Notes: generated from the sequence alone by a model not told the origin. DNA of 27,373 nucleotides from JAEUNX01 sp034004685 (GCA_034004685.1 JAVEWG010000046.1:1-27373); one strand, 5' to 3'. Positions 1-7,953 are shown, counted from the first letter of the stretch. Numbers and translations: made by a program.

Positions 1-6
1 TTCATT

Positions 7-78
7 TGGGCTGACCCTCCGGCGTTATGCATCACGGCTTCGACAACCGCATGATAACGCCGACAGGTGTTCAGCCCA
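7..78. repeat. nested inverted repeat downstream of the RHS operon
   Basis: Two perfect 8-bp inverted pairs are nested inside each other: TGGGCTGA (7-14) with TCAGCCCA (71-78), and GGCGTTAT (21-28) with ATAACGCC (54-61). A weaker CAT/CGG pairing continues inward. The outer right arm covers the stop codon of the last gene of the RHS operon. It could fold into a long imperfect hairpin acting as a transcript end or mobile-element end. There is no T-run, so a classical intrinsic terminator is not supported. The element is close to the window edge and its family is unknown to me. Confidence 0.45.
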
Positions 79-589
79 TTTCTATCTTCTTGATCGCAAA
101 AGACTTTCTCTTAAGGTAGTGCCATTGGGGTCTGACCCCTATTTTTTCAGGCGCCTTCACTTTTAGCGAGGAGGCAAGCCTGTCGCCTGCTCTGGCGTCC
201 TCTCCCGTAAACGCATGGAGGTACTGCGGCCAACCCTGCTGGCAAAGACGAACAAACCAATCGCGCCGCAATAACTTGCCTTTTCGATCCCATTTCGAAA
301 CAACGCGTACGCCACCCGCCTCGAAGACGGTGGCATCAACAGCAGATATGGGTCGCTCTGGTGTATTGCCAACGTACACAGTCAGCAGCACTTTCCGTTG
401 TTTCTCGAATCGATAGAGTATGAAGTCCTCCACAGGCGACTCTGCAGCAACCGAAACCCCTTCGGTCAATTCGATGCCGAAGTAACGGCTATGGTCTTTC
501 CTGTCTTCCGCCATCGTTTGTGCATTGGCGATCATGGTCGAAGCAAGCAGCAGGGCAGCAGAAACTGAATGCAGATTGGCGAGGCTCAT
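71..589 (-). CDS. exported 172-aa protein, candidate immunity protein to the RHS protease toxin
   Basis: I do not recognise a family. The start ATG (589-587) overlaps the TGA of the upstream RHS gene as ATGA, with a GGAG about 9 bases upstream, so translation is probably coupled to the toxin. A TTG further upstream at 604 is less likely. Residues 1-24 form a signal peptide (hydrophobic core ending ANA before QT), so the product should be periplasmic. The rest is soluble, mixed and basic towards the C-terminus. In polymorphic toxin loci the gene directly after the toxin tip is normally its immunity gene. The RHS product is itself Sec-exported, so an exported inhibitor fits. Residues about 149-156 are encoded by a 13-bp palindrome (127-139), so the last ~24 residues may be a late extension. 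The base composition is lower in GC than the housekeeping genes. The immunity role is inference from position only. Confidence 0.8.
   Translation of the reverse strand: MSLANLHSVSAALLLASTMIANAQTMAEDRKDHSRYFGIELTEGVSVAAESPVEDFILYRFEKQRKVLLTVYVGNTPERPISAVDATVFEAGGVRVVSKWDRKGKLLRRDWFVRLCQQGWPQYLHAFTGEDARAGDRLASSLKVKAPEKIGVRPQWHYLKRKSFAIKKIEMG
127..139. repeat. short palindrome GGGGTC-T-GACCCC inside a coding end
   Basis: Perfect 6-bp arms flank a single central base, next to a T-run on the plus strand. It is read in frame as part of the C-terminus of the exported protein (GVRPQ). From memory, GGGGTCAGACCCC-type elements recur in many proteobacterial genomes, often near REP-associated (RAYT) transposases. 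I cannot confirm copy number here, and only this one copy is seen in the window. Confidence 0.5.
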
Positions 590-3500
590 TTTCCGCCGCT
601 CCAAGTGACTCCTGAGTTACCCGTCATGGGGGTCGAGGTCCACTCATCCCCCATTTCCTTTGCAGAACCTCCCCCCGTGGAAGGGTTAGCCTGGATGATG
701 CCAAAAATATTCCGCTCGTCTGGCTTGCCGTCACGGCTGGCCATGATATTCCCCGCCCAGCCGGCGGCTGCGCCACCACTATCGGAATATTTATCATCCA
801 GCCCCATCAGGTGCCCTGCTTCGTGCGCCGCAGTCCAACCCGGCCGAGCAGCAGGCCAAGTGCCCGTGTTGCCTCCGACCCCATTGACGTACGCCCGCCC
901 GTTCCCTGCGGGAACAGTGATCACGTTCATTTTGTCTTGAGGGGTGCTGGGGGATGGCATCACGACATTGACCTTGACGTTATAGCCGCTGTACGAGCCG
1001 GACCAGTTGCTCACAATTCCGGTGTTGAACTTCTGCACCACCGCCGGAGTGACCCCAGGGCCAACGTACTGGATCGGAAGCGTAACGGTGACTTGCTTAC
1101 CGTTTACAACAACCTCAGCGTACTCCCCGCTCGGGTCAGTCCGGTTAATGGGATTATTCCCCACATAGGCATACAGGTTGTTGTCGTCCTGGTAGCCGAT
1201 GGGATCGGTCTGCAAGAACCGCCCCAGGGCTGGCGAGTAGAACCTTGCCTTGTAGTAGTACAGGCCGAGCTGGGACAGGTATTGCTGCCCGGTGTAGCGA
1301 AAGCGCACGCCCGTGGTCGAGTTCGGTTCGCCGAAGGGGCCGTAGCTGTAGATTGCCGTGCTCGTGCCGCTGGCGTTGGCCTGGCCGATGATGCTGCCCT
1401 GGTGGTCGGCATACAGCCAGGTCTTGTTGGTGGTGCCACTGCCTTCGTACCACACCAACGGCTCGTCGATGCCAGGGCCATGCACGTAGCGGCGCAGCAC
1501 GTTGTTCGATCCGTCGTATTCGGCGATGAGTTCCACCCCGTCGTAGAGCAGGTTGGTCACCACTCCGCCCAAGTTGGTCTGGCGCAGCCGCCCCACGCCG
1601 TCGTAGGCGAGGCTGGCGCTGAAGCCGGTGGCGTTCGCCGTCTTCAGCCGGTTGTCGAGGTCGTAGCCGTAGCTCCAGTAGCCGTCCCCGGCGAGGTTGC
1701 CGTTGCCGTCGTAGGTGAGCGTGCTGGCCCCCACTGTGGTGTATTGGTTGAGCCCGTTGGCGCTGTAGTTCTTGATGCCGTTGGCGTAGCCGGCCCAGTG
1801 GTAGAGGTCGTTGCTATGGCCTACCCGCCGGATTTCTCCAAGCTGGGTGTGGGGGGTGGTGAAATCAATGTCCTGGGCCGTGCCAGCCAAGTCGTGCCCC
1901 ATCCCGAATGTCAGGCCAGTGGTCTCTTCAAACACGTAGCTGGTACTCGTCCCGTTGCCCAGGGTCACCGTGTTGCGCTGCGACAGCTCGTCGTAGGCGT
2001 AGCTGGCCAGCGTGGTGGTGCCCAGCTCCAGGATGGCCGTCGGACGGTTGGCCCCATCGAAGGTGGCGGTGACGTAAAAACTGCTCTCCGGCCAGGTGGT
2101 GCGGGTGCGGTTGCCCGCCCCATCGTACTGGTAGGCCACGGTTTTGCCGCCCGCCGTGGTATTGGCCAGCCGCCCGGCGGCATCCCACACGTAGCTGACG
2201 TTGTGGCTGGCGTTGGCGTAGTTGGCCGCGGTCTTCCTATTCACGAGGTCGTAGGCGAAGGTGACGTTGTCGGCGGCACTGGGGTAGCTGCGGCTGACCA
2301 GCCGGTTGAGGTTGTCATAGCCGAGGGTGATGGCCTGACCGTTCCGCTTGGTCAGCAGGGTGACGTTGCCATTAGGGTCGTAGGCGTATTGCTCCAGGTC
2401 GGTGACGCTGGAAACCCCTGCCGTCACCTTGTCCGGGTAGCGGGTCTGGATCCGGCGATCCTGCCCGTCATAAACAGCGGTGGTCAGGTTGTTCTTGGCG
2501 TCGGCCAGAGTGGCCGGCAGGCCATTTGGGGTATAGGTGAAGGCGGCGGTGGTCTGGGCCAACGCCGTGCCAACCGCACGCTTGACGTTGCGCACCCGGT
2601 CGTCGGCGTAGTAGGCGGTTTCCGTCACCCGGTTGCCCCCGTCAGCCGCAGGGAGATTTTCGGTGACACGGATCAGCCGGTCCAGGTCGTCATAGGCGTA
2701 GTCGGTCACCCTCGCCGGCGGCGCGGCGGCCGGACAAGCGGTCGCCGAAGAGGTCAAGTTCATCCCCCAACTTTTGAGAAGTTTGCCACTGGGGGTGTAG
2801 CTGTTACAACTAACCTGCCAAAAGATGCCGATGGGCCGGGCTCTGCTTACAAGGCGTCCATCGGCATCGTAGCCCAAGACCGTCGGCTTACCCAAGGCGT
2901 CGGTGGTCTGGGTGAGGCGCCGTTCGGCGTCGTAGGCGTAGCCCGTGGTATCGCTGACGTCGCTGCGCGGGCCGTCCACCTGGGTGAGGTTGCCGAAGCC
3001 GTCGTAGGTGAAGGTGCTGGTCAGGTTGAGCTTGCGGGCACCCGAATCAACCACCAGGGTCTGCGGTACATACTTGTTGCCAGCGTTATAGGCGGTGGTG
3101 CTCACCACGGCATTGGCGGCGTCGACCTTGGCCATGACGCTGGTCTGCAGAGAGAAGGCCGGGAAACCCGACGGGGAATAGGACGTATAGCCGAAGGTGG
3201 TCGCCGGCTGCACCCCGGCGCTATCCGCCGGCGAGGTCACGGTGAGCGGCAGACCCTGGGCAGTGTAGGTATAGGTGGTCACCTTCCCACGCCGATCGGT
3301 GGCGCTTGCTATCTGGTTAAAGCCGTTCTCGTAGGTGAAGCTGTTGGTCAGCGTTGCCAGACCGGAACCCGGCTTGGCCACCTGGCTTACCGTCTTGACG
3401 TTGTGGGTACACCGCAGTTGAGCGAGGCAGGGGGCATCGTCGTAGGTGTATTGCACGCTGTTGCCTTCCGGCAGCGTGCTGCTGACGAGGCGGGACTGGC

Positions 3501-6500
3501 CGTCATAGACGTTGGTAACCACCCGACCTACCGGATCGATGGTCTTGGTCACCTTGCCCAGGGCGTCCAGATAGGAGATCTTGCTGAGGTTGCCAGGGGC
3601 CACTTCTTCCGAACGGGTACCGGCGAAGTAGTAGGTGTAGACCTTGCCGTTGGCGTTGGTCTGAGTCTGAACCCGACCCAGGGTGTCGTAAACATTGGTG
3701 GCAAACGCGATGGTGGGGTTGCTGGGATAGAACCCCTTGGTCATGCGGCCCGGCAGGTCGTACTGGAAGGTGGTGTTCTGGTTGGTGGCGTCGGTATAGG
3801 TGGTGAGGTTGCCGCTGGCGTCGTAGGCGTACTTGACGTTGCGCGTGCCATCCGCCACCTGGGTGATGCGCCCGGCGGTGTTGGTGATGGTTAACGTACG
3901 GCCCAGACTGTTGGCCACCTGGGTCAGGTCATTGCCGCTGTAGGTGAAGTTGGCCTGGAGACCGCTGGGGTGCACATAGGAGGCAATCTTGCCGGCGCCG
4001 TTGGCGGCGTTGGCGGCGTTGAAATTGAGCCTGGCCTTGTGCACCGTTTCGTAAGTGTAGGTGCTGCCGCTCAGGGTGAGCTTGGCAGCATTGCCCGGCG
4101 GGGCGTTGTGGCTGCCGTCGGGCAGCTTGACGAACACTTCGCCGTTCAGGCCCTGGCGGACGATGACGGTGTTGCCCATCAACTGGTCACCGAACCAGCG
4201 CTGGCCGAGGGTGGCCACGACCATCTTGTCCAGGGATTTCGTCGTGTCGCTCATGAGATCGAGGGAGACCATGGACTCGACGATGGTGGAGACCGCATCC
4301 AGGGCGGAATCCTCACCCATGCCCTGGAAGCCGTCGGAGCTTACAGCAACGCTGGAAGCAAAGTTGTGTGTCCAGGCCTTGCCCAGGGGGCCAGCATGGG
4401 TGGCCGAGCCGGAACTGTAGAGCTTTTGCAGGGAGAGGCTGCTCGGGAACTCCCCGACACCGGCCGTGATGTCGTTCTTGGCGTAGAGATAGCTGCCCTT
4501 GACCATGTCGATCGGGTCACCAAAGCTGGTGCCGCTGTACTGGGTCAAGATATCCGGACTGATCGAATAAAGAAGACTATTGTTGGCCGTCAGGGAAGTC
4601 GACAGCGAGGAGGAGGAAAAGCCCCCCGCCAGGTTCCCACCGATGATGGCGCCGATGGTCATACCCGCGGCATCGATGTCGAAGTAGCCCACCCCCGACC
4701 AACTGGCTTCAGTGATGTTGCAGCGGGTGGGCAGGATCAGGCGGCGCCCGGCGCCAACCGCGTTCTGGAAGGTGGTGAGCTGGCTCGCCGAGCATGACAG
4801 CAAGGCCGGCTGGACGACCGAGGCGTAGTTGGCGGATTTGGCATCGAAGATCTTGTCGCCGTTGGCAGCAGCGATATCAATGAGCTTCACCGTGGATACG
4901 GCGCTCACGCCGTTGACCTGCTGCACCGCCGTCGACTCGAAGATGCTCATGTGCATGGAAGTGCTGTAGAAGACCGCCGTCTGCTTGGTGCTATCCGCCA
5001 CCTCGCTGACGATGCTCACCATGTTCCCCGGTAGATCCACATAGGGCGCGGTGTTGTAGCCAGCAATTCCGATCTGGTGGTGGAAGATGGTGTTGGTCTT
5101 GGCCAGGCGGTCGGTGATGTAGTCTGCCTGGTTCACCTGGGCGATCCAGGAAGACACCAGCACTGCCAGGGAGGCGCCGAGGACCGGCTCCGAGCCATCT
5201 GCCCCGCCCGCCGCCCTGGCCGCATCCAGCCGGCCGCGGTGGAATTCGACCAGGCCGCGCCCGGCAGAACCCCAACCGTTGCCGATCAGGAAGGTGCCCC
5301 CGGCCTTGAGGCTCTGGCCGAAGGTCTGGTTGGCCCAGGTCTGGGCATAGGGGTGGGTCACGGTGAAGGTGGCCGTACCGATACTGCCCAGGGTCACCGC
5401 CGTCCCTGTCGCCACGGCTACGCCGTCCAGGTTCAGGACCGGTTGATTGGAGCCGTTGTAGGTGAGGGTCAACCGCTTTCCGTAAATGGCGTCAGAGGTA
5501 TAGGTCTGGTCGATACCGCTGTATTGGATACGCAGCGTCGGTTTGTAGTTGGCTGGAATGTCGGTCCATTCGGTGACCGCCACCGAGGTGTCCTGGTAGG
5601 GCAGCGTGGTCTGGCGCAGCGGCGCGCCGGCAAAGGGCATAATGTTCTTGCCACCGATGGCGTCGTCGAGCACCGCCGCCGGCTTGTTGGTGCGTAGGTA
5701 GGTGGCGAGGCTGTTGGCGTAGCCCGTCAGGTTGTTGCGGATGTTGGTCCGGTTCGGGTTCTGGATATAGTCCGCTGTCAGTGTCGCGCCGGTCTTGGCC
5801 GAGGTCAGGTAATTGGCTGCGTTGTAGCCGGTGATCGTGGCGAGGTTCAGCCCCGCCTGCAGTGTGTGGGGCTTGAAGCTGGGGTCGAAGTAGTAGGCCG
5901 TCCCACCGATGATGGCCTTGACCCAGACGTGGGAAATCTTGAGGCTGACCAGGGAGGCCGTTGATCCCGGGCAGCTCCCCGCCGCCGAGGCCGTCACCGA
6001 GGCGGTCGGAATCTGGCCATTCCCCAGCAGGCTAATCACAGCGCAGACATTGCTGGTGTCGATGCCCAACCAGTCATGGACCTGGCCCGCCGTGAGGTTG
6101 ATCTGTCCCTTGACGAAGCTGGCGCTATAGCCGGCCTGGCGCAGGAGCGACACCATCAATTGCGCTTGGTCAAAGGCAGTGCCCTGGTTGTCCAGGATGG
6201 TGCCAATGCCGCCTTTCTGGATGCCCCAGGTCGGCAGGGTTTCGATGTTGTTGCGGACGTATTCGTAGATGAGGTCGGGATCGTTCTTGAGGGCTCGGGC
6301 GAGTTCGGCGATGGAGGCCGGGCCGGCGGCCGCGGTGTCGCCGGAAATCCGTGTGGCACTCGTCGTCAGCGTGGTTGAACCGGCCGAGGTGGTCGTATTA
6401 ACTACCCCTTGGGTTGCCCCACGGTTCAGGTCCGCCGGGAAGGTTCGCGCCTTGACGGCCTGCTCCGACTGGAGTGGCGTCACCGGAGAGAAGATCGCCC

Positions 6501-6675
6501 GGGAAACCCCCGGCAACTGTTCGACCGAGCCGCCACTGTTGGCGGCAGCCATCGGCGCTTGCGCCTCCCGCACTGCTGGCACGCCGCCAAAAGTGATGCT
6601 GCCCGCCGCTTGGGAAGACCCCGCGAACAGGACCAGCAACAGGACGCCCAAGGGGCTGGCTTTACGTCGCAACAT
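586..6675 (-). CDS. Sec-exported RHS-repeat protein with C-terminal metzincin-like protease tip (putative polymorphic toxin)
   Basis: This 2029-aa protein begins at ATG 6675, preceded by GGGGAG 7 bases upstream; the TTG at 6702 lacks a comparable site. Residues 1-24 are a signal peptide ending SQAA. Residues about 118-270 resemble a transglutaminase-like domain, with the His (about 249) and Asp (about 264) kept but no Cys where the catalytic one should be. Around 715 is an RHS-entry segment (GDPIDMVKGSYLY, then GPLGKAWTHNF). YD repeats run from about 905 to 1770. The RHS core ends with DPIGY, NLYAYVGNNP and DPSG near 1850. The last 179 residues (nt 586-1125) are a variable tip with HEAGHLMGLDD (His1951, Glu1952, His1955, Asp1961) and NIMAS at 1976-1980, the zinc site and Met-turn of a metzincin with Asp as third ligand, as in snapalysin. 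The likely role is a secreted, cocooned protease toxin for competition. The export route and target are unknown. A small YD protein lies upstream and an overlapping candidate immunity gene downstream. Confidence 0.9.
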   Translation of the reverse strand: MLRRKASPLGVLLLVLFAGSSQAAGSITFGGVPAVREAQAPMAAANSGGSVEQLPGVSRAIFSPVTPLQSEQAVKARTFPADLNRGATQGVVNTTTSAGSTTLTTSATRISGDTAAAGPASIAELARALKNDPDLIYEYVRNNIETLPTWGIQKGGIGTILDNQGTAFDQAQLMVSLLRQAGYSASFVKGQINLTAGQVHDWLGIDTSNVCAVISLLGNGQIPTASVTASAAGSCPGSTASLVSLKISHVWVKAIIGGTAYYFDPSFKPHTLQAGLNLATITGYNAANYLTSAKTGATLTADYIQNPNRTNIRNNLTGYANSLATYLRTNKPAAVLDDAIGGKNIMPFAGAPLRQTTLPYQDTSVAVTEWTDIPANYKPTLRIQYSGIDQTYTSDAIYGKRLTLTYNGSNQPVLNLDGVAVATGTAVTLGSIGTATFTVTHPYAQTWANQTFGQSLKAGGTFLIGNGWGSAGRGLVEFHRGRLDAARAAGGADGSEPVLGASLAVLVSSWIAQVNQADYITDRLAKTNTIFHHQIGIAGYNTAPYVDLPGNMVSIVSEVADSTKQTAVFYSTSMHMSIFESTAVQQVNGVSAVSTVKLIDIAAANGDKIFDAKSANYASVVQPALLSCSASQLTTFQNAVGAGRRLILPTRCNITEASWSGVGYFDIDAAGMTIGAIIGGNLAGGFSSSSLSTSLTANNSLLYSISPDILTQYSGTSFGDPIDMVKGSYLYAKNDITAGVGEFPSSLSLQKLYSSGSATHAGPLGKAWTHNFASSVAVSSDGFQGMGEDSALDAVSTIVESMVSLDLMSDTTKSLDKMVVATLGQRWFGDQLMGNTVIVRQGLNGEVFVKLPDGSHNAPPGNAAKLTLSGSTYTYETVHKARLNFNAANAANGAGKIASYVHPSGLQANFTYSGNDLTQVANSLGRTLTITNTAGRITQVADGTRNVKYAYDASGNLTTYTDATNQNTTFQYDLPGRMTKGFYPSNPTIAFATNVYDTLGRVQTQTNANGKVYTYYFAGTRSEEVAPGNLSKISYLDALGKVTKTIDPVGRVVTNVYDGQSRLVSSTLPEGNSVQYTYDDAPCLAQLRCTHNVKTVSQVAKPGSGLATLTNSFTYENGFNQIASATDRRGKVTTYTYTAQGLPLTVTSPADSAGVQPATTFGYTSYSPSGFPAFSLQTSVMAKVDAANAVVSTTAYNAGNKYVPQTLVVDSGARKLNLTSTFTYDGFGNLTQVDGPRSDVSDTTGYAYDAERRLTQTTDALGKPTVLGYDADGRLVSRARPIGIFWQVSCNSYTPSGKLLKSWGMNLTSSATACPAAAPPARVTDYAYDDLDRLIRVTENLPAADGGNRVTETAYYADDRVRNVKRAVGTALAQTTAAFTYTPNGLPATLADAKNNLTTAVYDGQDRRIQTRYPDKVTAGVSSVTDLEQYAYDPNGNVTLLTKRNGQAITLGYDNLNRLVSRSYPSAADNVTFAYDLVNRKTAANYANASHNVSYVWDAAGRLANTTAGGKTVAYQYDGAGNRTRTTWPESSFYVTATFDGANRPTAILELGTTTLASYAYDELSQRNTVTLGNGTSTSYVFEETTGLTFGMGHDLAGTAQDIDFTTPHTQLGEIRRVGHSNDLYHWAGYANGIKNYSANGLNQYTTVGASTLTYDGNGNLAGDGYWSYGYDLDNRLKTANATGFSASLAYDGVGRLRQTNLGGVVTNLLYDGVELIAEYDGSNNVLRRYVHGPGIDEPLVWYEGSGTTNKTWLYADHQGSIIGQANASGTSTAIYSYGPFGEPNSTTGVRFRYTGQQYLSQLGLYYYKARFYSPALGRFLQTDPIGYQDDNNLYAYVGNNPINRTDPSGEYAEVVVNGKQVTVTLPIQYVGPGVTPAVVQKFNTGIVSNWSGSYSGYNVKVNVVMPSPSTPQDKMNVITVPAGNGRAYVNGVGGNTGTWPAARPGWTAAHEAGHLMGLDDKYSDSGGAAAGWAGNIMASRDGKPDERNIFGIIQANPSTGGGSAKEMGDEWTSTPMTGNSGVTWSGGK

Positions 6676-6788
6676 GATCGATCTCCCCACTTCCCGCTGC
6701 AATGCTTAGGACATAAATCGGACACGAACGTCCTTAGAGCCGCCCCACGGACAGTTCAAAGCGTTCTCTTGTTGATGTTTTCCGGGGC

Positions 6789-7004
6789 TTACGGCGCGCC
6801 GGTGATCACCTGGGCGGTTCGGTTTCCCGCTGCGTCGTAGGTGTAGGTGATGACAACTCCGCTGGCGTAGGTGACCTTGGTCAGCCGACCTAGGGTGTCG
6901 TAGGTGTAGACGACCGATCCGGCCAGCGCAACGCCGGCACAGACCACCAGCTGCAGGCCGGCAAACCAGCGCCACAGCTTCAAAAAATTCTTGCGGCTTC
7001 CCAT
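6789..7004 (-). CDS. 71-aa secreted mini-RHS protein (signal peptide plus two YD motifs)
   Basis: The ATG at 7004 has GGGGG about 6 bases upstream, and the product is 71 residues. Residues 1-29 form a signal peptide with basic start (GSRKNFLKLWRW), hydrophobic core and ALA before GS. The whole mature part, about 42 residues, is one pair of YD units (Tyr35-Asp36 and Tyr56-Asp57, with LGRLTKV and AAGNRT in register). It ends 113 bases before the RHS gene and is probably co-transcribed. Two explanations are open: a relic of an RHS gene cut off by recombination, or a real accessory that pairs with or seeds the large RHS shell. The intact signal peptide, RBS and promoter-like sequence favour expression. 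I know of similar short RHS-repeat proteins next to RHS genes but no function for them. Confidence 0.7.
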   Translation of the reverse strand: MGSRKNFLKLWRWFAGLQLVVCAGVALAGSVVYTYDTLGRLTKVTYASGVVITYTYDAAGNRTAQVITGAP

Positions 7005-7088
7005 GCTTGCCCCCGTTGGTTGTGCATCATCAGGCCGCCGCATGAATTGCCCCACCATGCAGCCCACATCGCCACCAATGCTCACCGC

Positions 7089-7117
7089 ATGCTAAACGCA
7101 TCAATATTTATTTGCAA
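7089..7117 (-). promoter_or_regulatory. candidate sigma-70 promoter of the RHS operon
   Basis: On the minus strand TTGCAA (7117-7112) and TAGCAT (7094-7089) are separated by exactly 17 bases in a locally AT-rich stretch. Each hexamer matches the consensus at 4 of 6 positions. Transcription would start near 7082, leaving a leader of roughly 78 bases before the mini-RHS ATG. This is the best candidate I found upstream of the three-gene unit. It is a pattern match only. Confidence 0.35.
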
Positions 7118-7195
7118 TATCCAAATGGAATCTATTGGTCGACCCGAAAAAAATGCAATGATCGACCTGCGGCACCCGCACGCAATATCCGAAGG

Positions 7196-7402
7196 ACAAG
7201 AACCCGACAACAGCGGCGCTGGAGCCAGCGCCGCGAGGCCGTGGAGCCGGTCATCGGGCATCTAAAATCAGACCTCCGGATGGTTCGCTGCCGGTTGCAA
7301 GGCGCCTCCGGCGATGCGCTGCATGCGGTGCTCTGCGCAGCGGGCTACGACCTGCATTGGTTGCTGTGGGTGATGGCCTGGATTGGGCTGAGGGCCCTTT
7401 GA
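7196..7402 (+). pseudogene. C-terminal remnant of an IS5-family transposase
   Basis: The plus strand encodes a run ending at TGA 7400-7402 that contains EAVEPVIGHLKSD, then RMVRCRLQGASGDALHAV and LCAAGYDLHWLL. This is the characteristic C-terminal end of IS5-type DDE transposases, including the conserved Glu of the catalytic triad in the EPVIGHLK segment. The N-terminal three quarters, with the two catalytic Asp residues, are missing, and the region before about 7196 does not align with the family. No terminal inverted repeats were recognised. It is a decayed fragment marking past mobile-element activity at the border of the RHS locus. The rest of the gene-free stretch 7005-7503 shows only the RHS promoter region and about 100 bases (7403-7503) in which I see nothing specific. 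Confidence 0.8.
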
Positions 7403-7503
7403 TTGCGCCCGTTGCTGTTGGCTTTGCTGGCGGTGATTCTTCGCTCAAAACCGCTCGCACAAATTCAGCCGGTGCCACTGGCTTCGCTTAGGGCGGCAGG
7501 TGA

Positions 7504-7875
7504 ATGATGCAGGGCCGCTACTGCGCCACCTACACCCTGCTGGCCGGCGATGCCGGCTTCAGGATCGCCATGGCGGTGGCCTACGCCCTGGTGGCCCTCC
7601 CCCTGTCCATGGGGCTGCTGGGGGGCATCCTGTGGCTGGTGGGCCTGCTGGCCCTGATCTACTGCCAGGTCATGGGCTGGTTCCCGCTGGCGGTGAATAA
7701 CGCCACCATGCTGTTCCTCACTGTGGGGACCATCCCCATGATCCAGTCTGGCGGAGACTTCCCCAAGCTCTTCGTGGCCCTGGCCGTGGGGGTGATGTTT
7801 TTCCCCGGCCTGGCGTGGGCGGGAAGCCTGGTGGCCCGGCGCAGCGCTGCCCGGAAAGTTAGCGCCCAAGGCTGA
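7504..7875 (+). CDS. small integral membrane protein of unknown function
   Basis: The product is 123 residues with no family I can name. It opens with two adjacent ATG codons (7504 and 7507). AGGTGA just upstream suits the second better, which would shorten the protein by one residue. Three to four hydrophobic segments are visible: about 18-38, 40-58, 67-80 and 89-106, with a basic tail (ARRSAARK) likely in the cytoplasm. There is a faint resemblance to DUF2892-type small inner-membrane proteins in the first half, which I would not rely on. It lies between the transposase remnant and the convergent htpG and shares a bidirectional terminator with it. The strong hydrophobicity and the terminator directly after the stop support a real gene. 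Confidence 0.6.
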   Translation: MMQGRYCATYTLLAGDAGFRIAMAVAYALVALPLSMGLLGGILWLVGLLALIYCQVMGWFPLAVNNATMLFLTVGTIPMIQSGGDFPKLFVALAVGVMFFPGLAWAGSLVARRSAARKVSAQG

Positions 7876-7894
7876 GGGCCAGGGCGCAACCATG

Positions 7895-7924
7895 AAAAAG
7901 GGCGGCCCAGGCCGCCCTTTTTTC
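7895..7924. terminator. bidirectional intrinsic terminator
   Basis: A GGGCGGC stem (7900-7906), a CCAG loop and the GCCGCCC partner (7911-7917) are flanked by AAAAA on the left and TTTTTT on the right, so a U-run follows the hairpin on both strands. It lies about 20 bases after the stop of the small membrane protein and 30 bases after the stop of htpG, ending both convergent transcripts. Confidence 0.9.
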
Positions 7925-7953
7925 TTGCCAGCCGGACCGGCCGGGCAACGCCC

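Noticed and set aside
21..61. Integron attC site
   Set aside because: The GTTATGC-like core words are present but occur in the wrong order for one attC within the window, and no integrase or cassette array is seen. Kept only as a nested inverted repeat.
811..3894. Very long plus-strand open frame opposite the RHS gene (over 1000 codons)
   Set aside because: It mirrors the repeated YD codons on the other strand, gives a Val/Gly-rich protein with no recognisable domain, and has no start signal. The minus-strand frame encodes a full RHS protein.
7465..7893. Minus-strand frame opposite the small membrane protein
   Set aside because: It has His/Gln-rich antisense composition, and its stop region lies in the transposase-flank sequence. 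The plus-strand frame gives clean membrane segments and ends at a terminator.
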